From positions 16,981,917 to 17,045,916 of the forward strand of contig NC_092571.1 in assembly GCF_037975245.1 (NCBI RefSeq): DNA of 64,000 bases, written 5' to 3'. A model generated the notes under the pieces. It was not told the DNA's origin and did no database searches. It saw only the letters and a list, made by a program, of their open reading frames with translations. The stretch is from Apostichopus japonicus (Eukaryota; Echinodermata; Holothuroidea; Aspidochirotida; Stichopodidae). Position numbers and translations under genes: made by a program. Within the stretch, counting starts at the first letter, position 1, and each line of letters starts with the position of its first letter. This document shows, piece by piece, positions 11,101 through 23,700 of the stretch.

Positions 11101-12321
11101 TACCTCGGTCTCACTCGATTTGTCAAATAGGCCTACTATATCACACGATTGGTATAACATCAATTTTTTTCAGCAACGTTGAAATATTTTGTCGGAATCT
11201 TTATTTGTTTACCTTTCAAATTATGGTTATATATATCGTCCACATAGCCTATATACAGCCCTATAAAGTATCTACTTCCATTTCCACTTCCTGCAGTTGC
11301 GTCATTCAGATGACACTTATAGAATACCGTACAGCAAATTTTGTGTTCCATTCTTTGTCTCCTAGGCAACAGCGGGAAAACTGTTCTCAGAAGGGCAAGG
11401 GCGCTATCTACTACATAATCGCGCCGTCGTCTTTTCCACCTGTAATACATTGTTCGGATTATCTGTATCATGAAACAGTATCCTTAAAGATGTTTTTCTA
11501 TAAATTTATACAAATGAAAGAGGCTATAGTTTTCAATAGCTTCATGACACCGGAAAAAAATTCCTAGCATATCTTTCTAAGATATTATCGGAAATATAAC
11601 AACAACAAACTATAGACTCCATTGTTACTGAGAACAAACATAAGACCGGATTGTCCCTGTAAAAAGCACACCGGTACTCGGCTGGTACCGTATATCTATT
11701 CGAAGAATTTCCAACATCGGTCACTGCCCCTTCCACCAAATTCATCTCCTTGGTCCTCCCAGCCCTCGAAGGACATCGTTTAGACGTTCATAACGAACTA
11801 TATACTTATGTCTTATACAAGACCGATTCCGCGATAACATTTCTTTCATATTGATTTCTTTCTATAGCCGACATGCACATGTAAGAAGAACACATGCATT
11901 GATTTACGGTTCTGTATACATATGCCATGTGTGCCATAGTTGCGATAGCAAACTGCATGGTTGATCGCTTCATATCATACTGGTTGATAATCAGCGATTT
12001 AAATGTTAACGCCTCTCACAAAAACAAGATATGAGGACAAACTATAGGCTATTGTTAGTTTACTTTTTCTTTATTACAAAAATGTTACCAGGGGCGCAAC
12101 GACGTATACCCCCCACTAAGAATACAATTAACTGGGTATCATCACCCCCACCCCGACCACGACCCCACTTCCAGCGGGCGGCAGACAGAATATTAAAATC
12201 TTATAGTGCACAATGTAAAAATATATTATATGTATGTGCGGTAGCCTACAACCTAAACTGTTGAAAATTCGACTCCCGCTAACTATAATTTCACTTACGT
12301 GCACCTCAAAATGTTTGCATA
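11101..12321. other. Unassigned DNA
   Basis: Overlapping open frames of 100-120 codons on both strands at 11160-11567 show no motif and no splice context. One TAGGCCTA octamer is at 11128. Confidence 0.4.
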
Positions 12322-12556
<235 letters not shown>

Positions 12557-13159
12557 ATATAACAACAATAATAAACGATCAGAAAGAATCGTCCACGCTA
12601 TAAGTGTAGATATGGGAAGTGAGGCAGGAGTTCACATTCCCACTTGCTACTTTTTAAATCCGCCATTACTTCCTGTATACTATCAAGTTCTTTCTTCTTC
12701 TTCTTTTTAATTGGTACAGAATTACAGTTTTATATTTTTTGTGAGTATTTTGCAATAATCGATTGTTTCATCATGCAAAAATGCTTGGTTTGCTTGTTTT
12801 CATGAGTTGTAGCAAGCCGGTCTTCCGTTCGACCCAGTCACCGGTATAAAGAGAATGCAAGTTGTGTAGGGAAAAAAGGAAGCAGTATCCAACAAACGCC
12901 GCATTACTACTAGACAAAATATAAACAATGAATTTAGTTGTGAAATCTAACAGTTTAATATACGACTTAACTTCAATTATTCTATTTTCCAATATAAACG
13001 TTTTCTTGTAGTTTGCCGACTATCAATGTACTTTTATAGGGTCATTTTCGTGAAACCACATGATTGCTCCTCTTAGTTGGTGTTTCACTACTCCGCACTG
13101 TCACGTGCTGAACCACAGAGTTCAAAGGACACACAGTCCGTTTCCTTGTTCTCATTGAA
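12557..13159. other. Unassigned DNA
   Basis: AT-rich, with no ORF or repeat worth naming. Confidence 0.4.
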
Positions 13160-13525
13160 ATGCGCTTTGCGGTACGAAAAAAAGGAGGGAAACCTCAGAA
13201 AGAAATCGTAGGGAACGTGTATGTGTCATCGCTCACATACAACATAGGTCTACTGAACAAGTATGTTGGCTGTGTTCCACTTAATAATTTGTGTAAGGTT
13301 TCATGTTCTTCCCTGGATCAAGTTGTACTTCTTGGGCACACGGACTGGCAGAAAGATATGGCTGTTGGCACGTGCTATTTAGTAAGTCCACATGTGTATG
13401 CTAAGCTAGACGATACCGGCACGTTCTCGTTTATTGTCAGAGACAACCAGGCTCAGATCATAAGAAACTCAATGTTATCACTCCAGAAGCTACCGTACGT
13501 GCTCAGACGATCAGGAAGTCTATAA
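13160..13525 (+). CDS. Hypothetical protein ORF (121 codons)
   Basis: An uninterrupted ATG-to-TAA frame encodes a 121-residue protein with a basic N-terminus (MRFAVRKKGGKPQK) and a mixed, non-repetitive composition (for example VSSLTYNIGLLNKYVG, VVLLGHTDWQKD, GTCYLVSPHVYAKLDDTG). It is not low complexity and is longer than most chance frames here. I recognise no domain. No signal peptide or membrane segment is evident, and no clear splice acceptor or poly(A) signal defines a gene around it. It could be a real small gene, one exon, a TE fragment, or chance. Confidence 0.3.
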   Translation: MRFAVRKKGGKPQKEIVGNVYVSSLTYNIGLLNKYVGCVPLNNLCKVSCSSLDQVVLLGHTDWQKDMAVGTCYLVSPHVYAKLDDTGTFSFIVRDNQAQIIRNSMLSLQKLPYVLRRSGSL

Positions 13526-16500
13526 ACAGGGTAACATACGGGTAAACCGAGGACACTACCGGGACAGGGCTCCCGGGTCGGGCCATGCCTTCGAGTATCG
13601 ATGCTTGTCCGCTATTACAACTTCTCCCCCCCCCCCCCCTTCCCAGTCAATAACTATGAATGCCTCTCCATCCATTTTTCGGCAAGCCTATTATTTTGTC
13701 TCATATTTTCCGGACTCCTCCATTTTCCCAGGGCCCCGTTTGACACCGTGTACCTCCTCTGACCCACATCACCCCTGACCCCTCACCGGCCTCTCGTCAG
13801 GCCTGGTTCCGTCCAGATACTGAACACTGAGGACTGTATTCAGTAATTACCGTATGAATCCATTCTTAACATGTCGTCTGCTCCTGTTTCATTAAGCGCA
13901 TGCAGGAAGCACATTAAAATTGTTCAAAGCTTTTAGTTAGTGTGTTCATTATTGTAAATAAACTACCACATAGAATGTTTACTCATTCGGGCTAAAATGA
14001 ACTACATTGTTATTTGATTTTTTTTTTATATCGAGTAGTATTAAAAAATTATTTCAAAAAGGCCGACTAAAAAGCTGCACAAGAAGACTTGTCCACACTC
14101 CTCGGAGTATCCTCCCCAACTCAACTCCCCTCCTTCCCCTCCATGCATCATCAGCCCTACCCCTCCTCCTCATTTATGCTTGTGCACGGTGAAACATTGT
14201 CACTAAAGTCAGGCTTTGATAAGAAATACTTTATTGAGACTGACAGAACTTTTCCCGCTCAAGCCCATAAACAGCGCCTCGAGGGACAGGCAAATAAATG
14301 AATGGATCAATAATAAACAATTTGTCTGACCAGGGTCATTAGGCTAGTTAGATATGGAAAAATGTAATTTCAGTTTGTGGAAAAATCCATATTCGTTTTT
14401 GCTTTATTAGTCCGTGGCGTATATATTTAGATTAAATATCAACGCGCCGGTGCACATGTGCCAATGAACTATTAACCATGTGATACGCGACGACTATGAC
14501 ACTTGTGAACTTCGTGAATATTTAACATATTGGCACAATACTATATAATAAACTAGCTTCCACAATGTCGCCGTTACCATTTCTATCGAGAATCACGCTT
14601 CACTTTCTCAGCGAGCGTTATAATTTTTATCCGGCAACCAACCGAAGAATTTCAATCACACCAGTAATGTAAGGTTGGTTCACTCTAAGTTATCCTGTGC
14701 CAGTCAGTATAAGATTAAGAGAAATTATCTTAAGAATAGGCAATGGTATGTGCTAATACTGTTATACTATAGTCTAGAGATCCAAGCCTACGCTGACAGC
14801 TTAATCTTTCTATGCTTACTGTAGTAGGATACATACACCCCATACAAATACTACGTTAGTTTTGTAGCCTACACTCTGCCGAAAGCCCGCGAAGTTTAAA
14901 TAAAAGGCACCATGCCCTAGGTAAAGTAATATTGGCCTTGACTGTTATTCTGAAAAATACAAGTCAATATCATATTTATTACACTAGCTTGATGTGGTGG
15001 AAGGCGCTCTTGAGTCCGAGCTAGCAACACAAGCAGCACAATTACAGACACAATGCTACTCGATAGGGCAGCAATGAGCTGTCCCTGAATACCGTCCGAA
15101 GGCTGTCAACTTTTTATAATAATACTAGCCTAGCCGATATTGTTATTGAATTATAAGCAACCAGGATCAGCGTTGCTAACTCATTCTCATGAGTACCAAT
15201 CTAAATTTGTCGCAACGTTCGAATCTTGTCAATGCTGCGCATCCGCTTTGCTAAGCGTATTCCAATTGTCAGAAAACACGATTAAACGTGGATTTCTATA
15301 TGTAGCCTTTATAATGCATTATTACATTAGCCTATGCCTATGCTAGGCTTACACAAGTTTAGCTACCTAAATGTTAGTACAATACTACACTTCTGTACTA
15401 CGTTCATGTTTGAGTACTTATGAAGCTATGTATGGCCTAAATGAAGTTCAAATGGTCATTTTCATGATGAATACAGGCTCGAGAAGATAAGCGTCCATGG
15501 AGTGGCATCTCGTCTTCAAATATCTGTACGTCAATAAGGCCAAGGTCGAATACGCCTTAGGCTTACGACTATATACTAATTAGAAATGATGCAAACAGAC
15601 CCAAATCTATAAGAGTGACCAAGATGAGCCATTTCCTATTGATTTCAAATAGTAGGCCTAATGATCCCCATAGCAACTGAACTGAAGATTATGAATACTG
15701 CCGTCATTATTATATGTACTGAATTATAAACGTAATGTATTCCAACTGTAAATTTCTTTACTATTTTCAAGGTGGTAATTGGTTGTGTGGTTTAGCTTTA
15801 AATCATAAGCCTTAATGCTGCAGCTTGGTTTTTAATTGTAAAGTTTTAGTGACTCTTACCATGCTCTTACCAACAATGTTATATTTTCACATCACTGGAC
15901 AATGAATACCCATCGATCATACAACAAAAGGATCCAGGATTTTATAAAGTAGGAGGTGTGGCCCTAGCGTTAAATTTTAGAAGTCCATTGGTTCATGCTG
16001 TGAGTTTTGTGTGAGGTTGAAAGTGGGGACCCAACCTCCACCCGGCCCCCCCCCCTTCCTCTAGACCGCATGTGAGATCTATGTGTGCTAACAGTCATTT
16101 GGTGGGTCCTTATTACCGAGTTATTAGCCGCTTAATCCTAAAGAGAAATGTTTGTTTCAAGTAGATTACATATGTAGTTAGGCTTTCGTTTGCAAAGGCT
16201 TATGACCTGATTCCTGAAGCAATTTTGATGGGCTAAGTAACAGATAAGTTTTTCAGGTACCTGGTTTTCCTATTTAAGCCACATTTTACACATGCTACCA
16301 TTTTATTGTATTAAGACTAGTTCCACCAAAAATAATACTTGAGTTTATTCAGGAACCCGTACTGAAATCCAAATTAAATAGAGTCTGGCGCCACAGATCT
16401 ACGCATACTCCCATACGGAACTGTGAACGTGTGATTCCCCTTTGAGTATACACAGTGCATTGACGGAACTGGTCTACTAAAGCTATTTCAATTGTCTCTA

Positions 16501-17688
16501 CCTATATCTCATGACCTCCTGGAAAACCCCTCGGCCCCTGCCCCGTGGAAATTTCTCACTCCTATATGTATCTAATGGTTATACTAACTACGTCTTATGT
16601 GTTTTGTGCAATATCAGTAACTCGTGCCCCACCCTAACTTGAACGATGCAACCTCCTCTTCGTTGGAGGTTGCTTCTTCCTCCCTGGCATGATTAATAAG
16701 TTTGATTTAATTCTCAATAATCATTCTATCGTCCCAACGTCAGATTTCTTTATTTTTCTTCCTTCTATCTTAATGATTTTTTTAGATAAAACTTAACAAG
16801 TTGCTTGTTTGTTTTCGATTCACATTTATTTATTCAACCAACTCAGATCATTTGACACGGACACGAGAAACACCGCCGAACTTGAACACTCGGAAACGAT
16901 GTAAAGTCAGGTGGTGGGGGGCTAGGAACCCCCAATAATATTTCTTTGTACACTCATACACCCCCCCCCCCATGGTCAGCTTTTTCCTTTACTACGTTAT
17001 GCCTGCCCTCTCTGGAAAAGCTTTGCCCACCTTAAAAGAGGAGATAAGTTAGCTAAGCCTATATGTATATTGTCCTCTTACATCTCAACTAAACAACAAC
17101 AGACTACAAAATTGTACTTCATACCACTTAGCATCTCCTGTATCACATACAAGCTAATGCCATGATGGAGTTCCAAGGATACCGTACATATTCCCACCTT
17201 GATTCCTTGAACACAAAGCACAATCTGTGCATGTTTGGAAGGCGCATGCTGTTTCCTTGGTAAGGTCAATACTGTAATAAAACTTGTGATACAAAAAATA
17301 TTGGAAAACAGAACGTTTGGGGACTAGTCTGCGTGGAATCAGTGACAACACACTATTTTTTTTTCCTTTCCCTTCTTTAAAAAAAAAAAAAAAAAAAAAA
17401 AATATTGCACGACAATCGGCACGTGCGGTAGTTCGCGAAGCATATAATATGGCTCGACAAATGATAGCGGATCAGTTGAAAATTTAAAGTCGGCCGCGGC
17501 AAATCAAGATAGTAGTAGTGTAAGAAGTTTGTCTCGTAAAGTGGAAAAGCTTTCGTCATACTTAGTATAGAGTCAAACACTGTTTAAGCAATTAGTCAAA
17601 AAGGATTTGTTCTCCGTTCTCATATCTGTTTATTGTTATATTTGCGGTTATTTCGAAAGTGGGATTTTGTGCCTTCTATTAACAGACA
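13526..17688. other. Unassigned DNA upstream of the oxygenase gene
   Basis: No exon with recognisable protein content was found. Poly(C) runs lie near 13625-13638, 16050-16060 and 16963-16973, and a pure A run of about 23 bases lies at 17379-17402. A TAGGCCTA octamer is at 15653. The segment 15928-16070 (GGATCCAGGATTTTATAAAG ... TCCTCTAGACC) has loosely inverted ends and may be a small decayed MITE. The promoter and any 5' non-coding exon of the oxygenase gene should lie here but could not be located. Confidence 0.45.
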
Positions 17689-17773
17689 ATGGTTCCTGAA
17701 GATCCAAATTTTGGAATACTTTTCAAGAGTGTTCCGAAGGAGCTCGAGGCCCCCATTGAAACCAATATTCAAG
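17689..17773 (+). CDS. BCO1: Oxygenase coding exon 1
   Basis: Encodes residues 1-28 and the first base of codon 29. The start ATG is preceded by ACA, with a TTAACAG acceptor-like word ending at 17685, so an upstream non-coding exon is possible. The donor is G|GTAGGT. It carries the N-terminal lead (NFGILFKSVPKELEAPI) that precedes the conserved core in this family. Confidence 0.85.
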
Positions 17774-20700
17774 GTAGGTTTCACTTTACCTGTATTCATA
17801 AACATATACTTACGTATCCTTTGCTGCTATTGTTTTTTTTTTCAGTTTAAAGCCTTTATTATTATTTGATTGTTTAGTTATATATTTCTTTACTTTTTTA
17901 TTCTACCTCACAGCGAGTGAATAATTTTGTGAGTTTGTGTCTGTATTTTTTAAAGGGGAAAAAAGTCTGCAAATGTTCTTTACTTTATGAGAGTATTCCA
18001 TGCATAAATTAATATTTAGTAATAAGGTTTAACTACAAATATATTGTCTACTATCGATGTTCATAATTGTAATCGATACACAGTAAGTGAACCTTGTCAC
18101 AGGTTCTTTTTAAATTAATCTCTGGCCTTTTAATTAAAATATGTCTACGAAAGATTACAAGAATGAGCAAAGTTTTTATATTAATTTCTTCATTAATTGT
18201 TTATTGCATTTGTTAATTGAAGTAATAACTCTATACCACTTCCGCGTGTACGCAAATTTATTCGTCTTTTATACATAGTAGATCTATATATGATATACCC
18301 ACAAATATTACAAATATTATAAATTTATTCAAAGGTAGGCCTACCGGTACTATCCGCGCGGATGTTTCTGATAGGGGGAGGGGGAAGGGGGTGGGGGTTG
18401 AAGGTGAATGTTTAAAATGATAGTTGAACTTTTAAGTCTGCGTGACCAGATGTTATTTTACGTTATCTTTATAGCATATACATTGGGGTCAATACAAAAT
18501 GACCTTTTTACATTTTGTCACGACTTAAATACATGATAACACTGTAGCAGGTTAAAACCAGATTTAGCAACTTCTAGCGGGGGGGGGGGGGTGTTGCATG
18601 ATTATTAATGTTTAGTTGAGTAAAGTTCCCCTACCAGTATAATGTCTGAGAAGATGTGGAACCGAAACGTATGGTTAGTCGTTATCAGTTAAACCCAGTC
18701 TAGACATCACTGTAAGCCATTAATGTTATCGTACCTCGTTGGCCCACAATCCGAAACATTATTACGTAACAACTTCCTTATATATACAGCCGTTCTGGAA
18801 CATATGTCAGGTTCTTGGGGGGAAAGAGAGACGTCGGATTAAAAAAAAAAAAAAAGTAGAGGAAGTATTTTGCGAAGGTGATAACTGTATATCTCATGCA
18901 ACATATGAGCACAGAAGACCTAAAATAGGCTATACACGCCGCGTAGCATTCTCATGTGTTCCATTCAAGGAAGGTTAGCAACATATCGATAAATCGATAA
19001 ATCGCTTATTGACCATTGACCTGCAACTCGTTTAGACTTTGAAGTATGTTAATTTATTGATTGTTAACCTCACCGGGTCTGCACGGTCATGAACGCATCA
19101 TAACGCAACACATAATAAAGAAATATAGTCCAAGTTGCCAATAACATTTTAAGTTATGGAACAGAAAATGAGCGTCAGTGAATGTGACCCAGTCCTTGCG
19201 AGAACCGGGTACTAAGTTGGATTATGAGGACCTCACACAGTGTGTAATGTTATGACTTCTTGCAATGTAGTCTCTGAATTAACACACAGCAAGCACACTC
19301 ATGGAAACACTGGGCATGGATACATGTTCCCTGCGTGTGTGCGTCGTTGTACAGCGTTTCAATGATGATTAAGTTAGGGAACCGCAAGTTTATAGAATTG
19401 TTTGAAGTATATATCTGAGAAATACCGTATATATGCTTATGTCTGCATAACTTATAAGTCTGTTAGTAATATAGACTAAGGATAACTTCATTGGAGTCCA
19501 TTTGTGACTAGTTTCCATAGGCGTCAATTTGATATAGTATGGAAAATCTCTAGTCACGTGTTAGAAAGAAAGATCATATAACCGGCAAAATGAGAATCAC
19601 CGGCTTTAAATGTTATCAGAACATTCTCTTTGATATGAGAGAGAGAGATATTAGCAGCGCTGACCGCTTACATCGGTATCGTTGAAGGTGTCTTGTTGCT
19701 ATGGCTTGACACAGTCTATAACACGCACGTGTGTTTCGGATATTGCGCAAGACCCAACTTTTTCGGGTGACACGTCAAATTGCATCTAGCGCCCGCTGTT
19801 CATAACTTCGACATGTGTATTCTATGGGTCAAAAGGTCTGGTTAGAAACCCAAACGTTTAGTTCTAATCCTTTGCATGTGGCAAGTCTTTACGACGGTTT
19901 TCAGGAGGTTTGGTTTTTAATATGTGCTTGTGCCAGTCAGTCATAAAGTTTATCCCCTCCCCCTTGATTGAACCAGTGTAGTAAAAAAAATCGCGGCGTG
20001 CTAAAACGTATGTACGAGATTGTCATAGACATTATACAAAGAATCAGAATGGACGGTAAAAGTAGGAAAAAGACCAAGTTAATGTGGGATGAACCGTCGT
20101 GGACATAGTAATGTGAGGACATTTTGTTAAAGGAGGAAGACAGGATGAACTAAAAAAGACAAATATAAGATTGTACACATGGTGCAGATATTGTGTACAT
20201 AAAGTTATTGGTTAAACTCACCCAAGTAAAGGAATTCCCCCTCCCCATCCCATGGGGGAGGGGGGGGGCGCTTCGCGGAACAGATCAAATAAACATGTTC
20301 CACTATTTCATATACCTATACTGATCTCTCTCGTAATGTAATGTCGACTGTCATTATACAATTGTGAAATCTTTATAGTATCATCTAACATTATTTAAGG
20401 AAGGCCATGTTTTATTTGTCTAGCGTCCTTTTATCCACTATATCATGTGTTTATCTTAGTCTAATGTTCCAATCATTAATGAATAATAACCTTCAGCATC
20501 CTGTGTCCCAATCGGAAACTTTCTAGAGTCGGCTCCATTCTATTTTTGGTATCAAAGACTGTTAAACAGGAAGTAGTTCAGAAGATTGAGTACTTAATCC
20601 GGACCACCTTTTATCTCTGCTTGTCTCCCTAAAAAAACAGCCTTCTCGGAAAAAGGGGTTGGGATATATAAATATATTTTGTACATTCGTAAAAGGCGCT

Positions 20701-23700
20701 ACATAATTGAGCTTGCGACACGAACAACCCCCCCCCCCCCCAACGCGATGTATATATATTTGAGAAAGTAACATACACTGTAAATGAATCTCACAAGACC
20801 CACACATTTTTCTATGTTCAAACTTTTCTTTGTGCACACTTTACAGCATAATATGTTCGAACCTTTTTTGGTGCCAGTGCAAAATGAACTCCAAAAGTTA
20901 CAAGATGGGTGCAAAACATGGGGGGGGGGGGTGGGTGGATGATTGGTGGAAGTGGCGTTCTTGCATCTTTAACCTCACTGTATATAACGATATGTACACA
21001 CGTGTTTCCTGATGTGTTTGTATGTAGAGTTTTTTGACGCATCAAACTGAGAGGGGATGGCTTTGCAAATCCCTGGTGATGGTGCGTATTTTCCCAGGGT
21101 GTGTTACTCGCGGAAAACCTGCAGCCTTGACCTCGAATCCAATTGTTTACTGTCCAGCTAATCAAGTGGTTAATGTTTCGGGTGACGGACCAACGGACAT
21201 TGATTGAAAATTCGATTAAGCAGGCTCACTTTGTCATCGATCGATCGTCAGACTATTGTCGATAAGTAAATTATTGTGGTGTCCTCAGTTAAGGTTAAAC
21301 GCTTCATGTTTGTCCACGTGGACAATGAACGTCTGAGCCATGGAGATAAAACATCCATGGTCTGACCAAATAATGATCAACCCAAGTGAAAAATAACATC
21401 AAAACTATCTATAATATATATGGATTGTATACTACTAGTAATAGAAAAACAACGTTAAGCTAAACTAGCCTATACTGAAAGTTGCTTGTTTTTCTTAATT
21501 CGGCCCCTTGAAAATAAAACCCACAAATTTCCACAAATCTTATTTAACATATCATGTATAGTTAAAAGCTTTGTTTTCTCTGTTGATACCTACAGTAATA
21601 CTATGTACCAAGTGTGTTGTTAATGCTGTTATAAATGCTAATACATCACGGTGCTTATGTTTGCACTCGATAGGATAAGAAGGCGGTCTCAAGTGTTTTT
21701 TTTCTCTCGAAATTCCGTGTTATGCCGCGACAGGATATAGTAACTATGTGACTTTAACACTACCAACAGGTTCTGCCAGCAGTTTGACTAATCATGTGTA
21801 TATTTCTTTCTTATTTTCATTCATACAGGGTCAGTACCAAAATGGCTGACCGGGTCTTTACTCAGGAATGGTCCAGGCAAGTTTGAAGTCGGCGAGGAGA
21901 AATACAAGCACTGGTTCGATGGGCTTGCATTAATGCACAAGTTTTCATTCCGAGAGGGGAAGGTCTTCTATCAGAACAGGTTCTTACGGAGCGACGCGTA
22001 CAAAAAAGCGTGCAAGTACAACAAAATCATCCTGTCTGAATTTGGCACACTCGGCGTTCCAGACCCTTGCAGGACAATCTTCGAACGATTTGTGACCAGA
22101 TTCATACCACTCAATATAACCGACAACAACCTTATCAATTTCTTCCGTGTCGGAGATGATGTGTATACCTCAACAGAAACCTTCAACCCTAGGAAGATAA
22201 ACGTGGAAGACTTATCATCCGACCCAAAGAAAGTGAGTTTACCTAACTTACACCAAGGGGAGGGGAAGTGAGGGGAGGGGGGGTGAAGGAGATGGATGGG
22301 GAGGAGATGGGGTGAAGGAGAGGAAATTGAGGGTGGGCGGTTGCGATGACGATCAAGGGCGGCGGAAGCACTTTTAATCTGGGGGGGCACCGACATCAAA
22401 GGGCACTTTGCAGAAATTCGATTGGACTGATGCAGCCTTATATATAGTACCCTTTATTACTCTTATTGTATTATCTTATTTGCGTATAAACATCACTCCA
22501 TCCACGCCCCCCCCCCCTCCCCCTCAAGGAAAATATGCATACTAGCACTGCAATATCCAATGTGCAAATTGGGAAACAAGGAACAAGTTTTCTTTTGAGA
22601 CAAAATGAGGTGAAATCATGCTAGTTGCTAATGTAGGAATCTTCCGAATTAGAGTTTATTTCTTGTCAATATCTTAACATATTTTTTCCATTCGAAATAG
22701 CTTTGAGTTTGACCCACGGAAATTCATTAAAAGTCACCGGCGTAGCCAGGATTTGCAAAGTTGTATGCACGACTATCTGAGCGGAGCGCCACCATCGGTT
22801 GGCGCGGAGCGTACAAAAAATTTTTGGTTTTACAAACCCCTCAGATGGTTGGAAACGGCCCTTCCCGAGTGTTCATTCTGGTTCCCTGGCCTCTTGCAAA
22901 CTTGAGACTCCTCAATTTTTATGTAGAAAAAGGGCACATTTTTAACCTGAGGAAAAGTGGGGGGGCACGTGCCCCCTGTGCCCCCCCGGTTCCGCCGCCC
23001 TTGATGACGATTTGAGTCATTCCAGTAGTGAAAAAGGGGGAGTGAAAAATGGGGTGCGAAAAAGTTATTCCCCTCCACATCATCACCCCGGCTAGTGAGA
23101 AACTAAACACGTAGCTAATTTGCAATGCCGATAACATTTCAATCGTGAGCGGTCGATTTTATTTCCCATGACAATAGCTTTTAATTATGTACGTGTTTTC
23201 TTTAATTTCGACAGATGAACTTGCTATACACGTTGGGCCTCGCGACGGCTTCAGCGCATGCTCAGAAGGATAGAGATGGTATCACGTACAACATAGGAAC
23301 GACGTACATTGGAGGAAGTTCATATAATATTATCAAATTCACACCTGGGAAAACAGGTGAGAGAAGTAAACAATATCAATTGAATAACAGTTATATCATT
23401 GGATCTCGACTTTCAAGAAAATAATCATTGCTGTTTTTTTTATTTTCTATGTAATAATTCCAATATACAATACAACCTTTAAATGCAGATATATGAATAT
23501 TCATTGATCTTAATTCAGTAATGTTACTCATTTCATTTATTTCGCAGACGACCCTTCAAAATCTGCCGAAACTCTTTGCAGCATTCCCGCTAGGAGTCTT
23601 ACCAGACCTTCATACTATCACAGTTTCGGCATGACCGACAATTACTTCGTCTTTTTGGAACAAACCCTATATTGCAATGTGTCGAAATTGGCCATGTCCG

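Noticed and set aside
11160-11567. Opposed open frames of 104 and 120 codons
   Set aside because: They overlap on opposite strands, neither shows a family motif, and neither has flanking splice signals.
22761-23137. Overlapping frames on both strands inside intron 2 of the oxygenase
   Set aside because: They lie in the hAT-type element and its G/C runs. Palindromic low-complexity ends keep both strands open.
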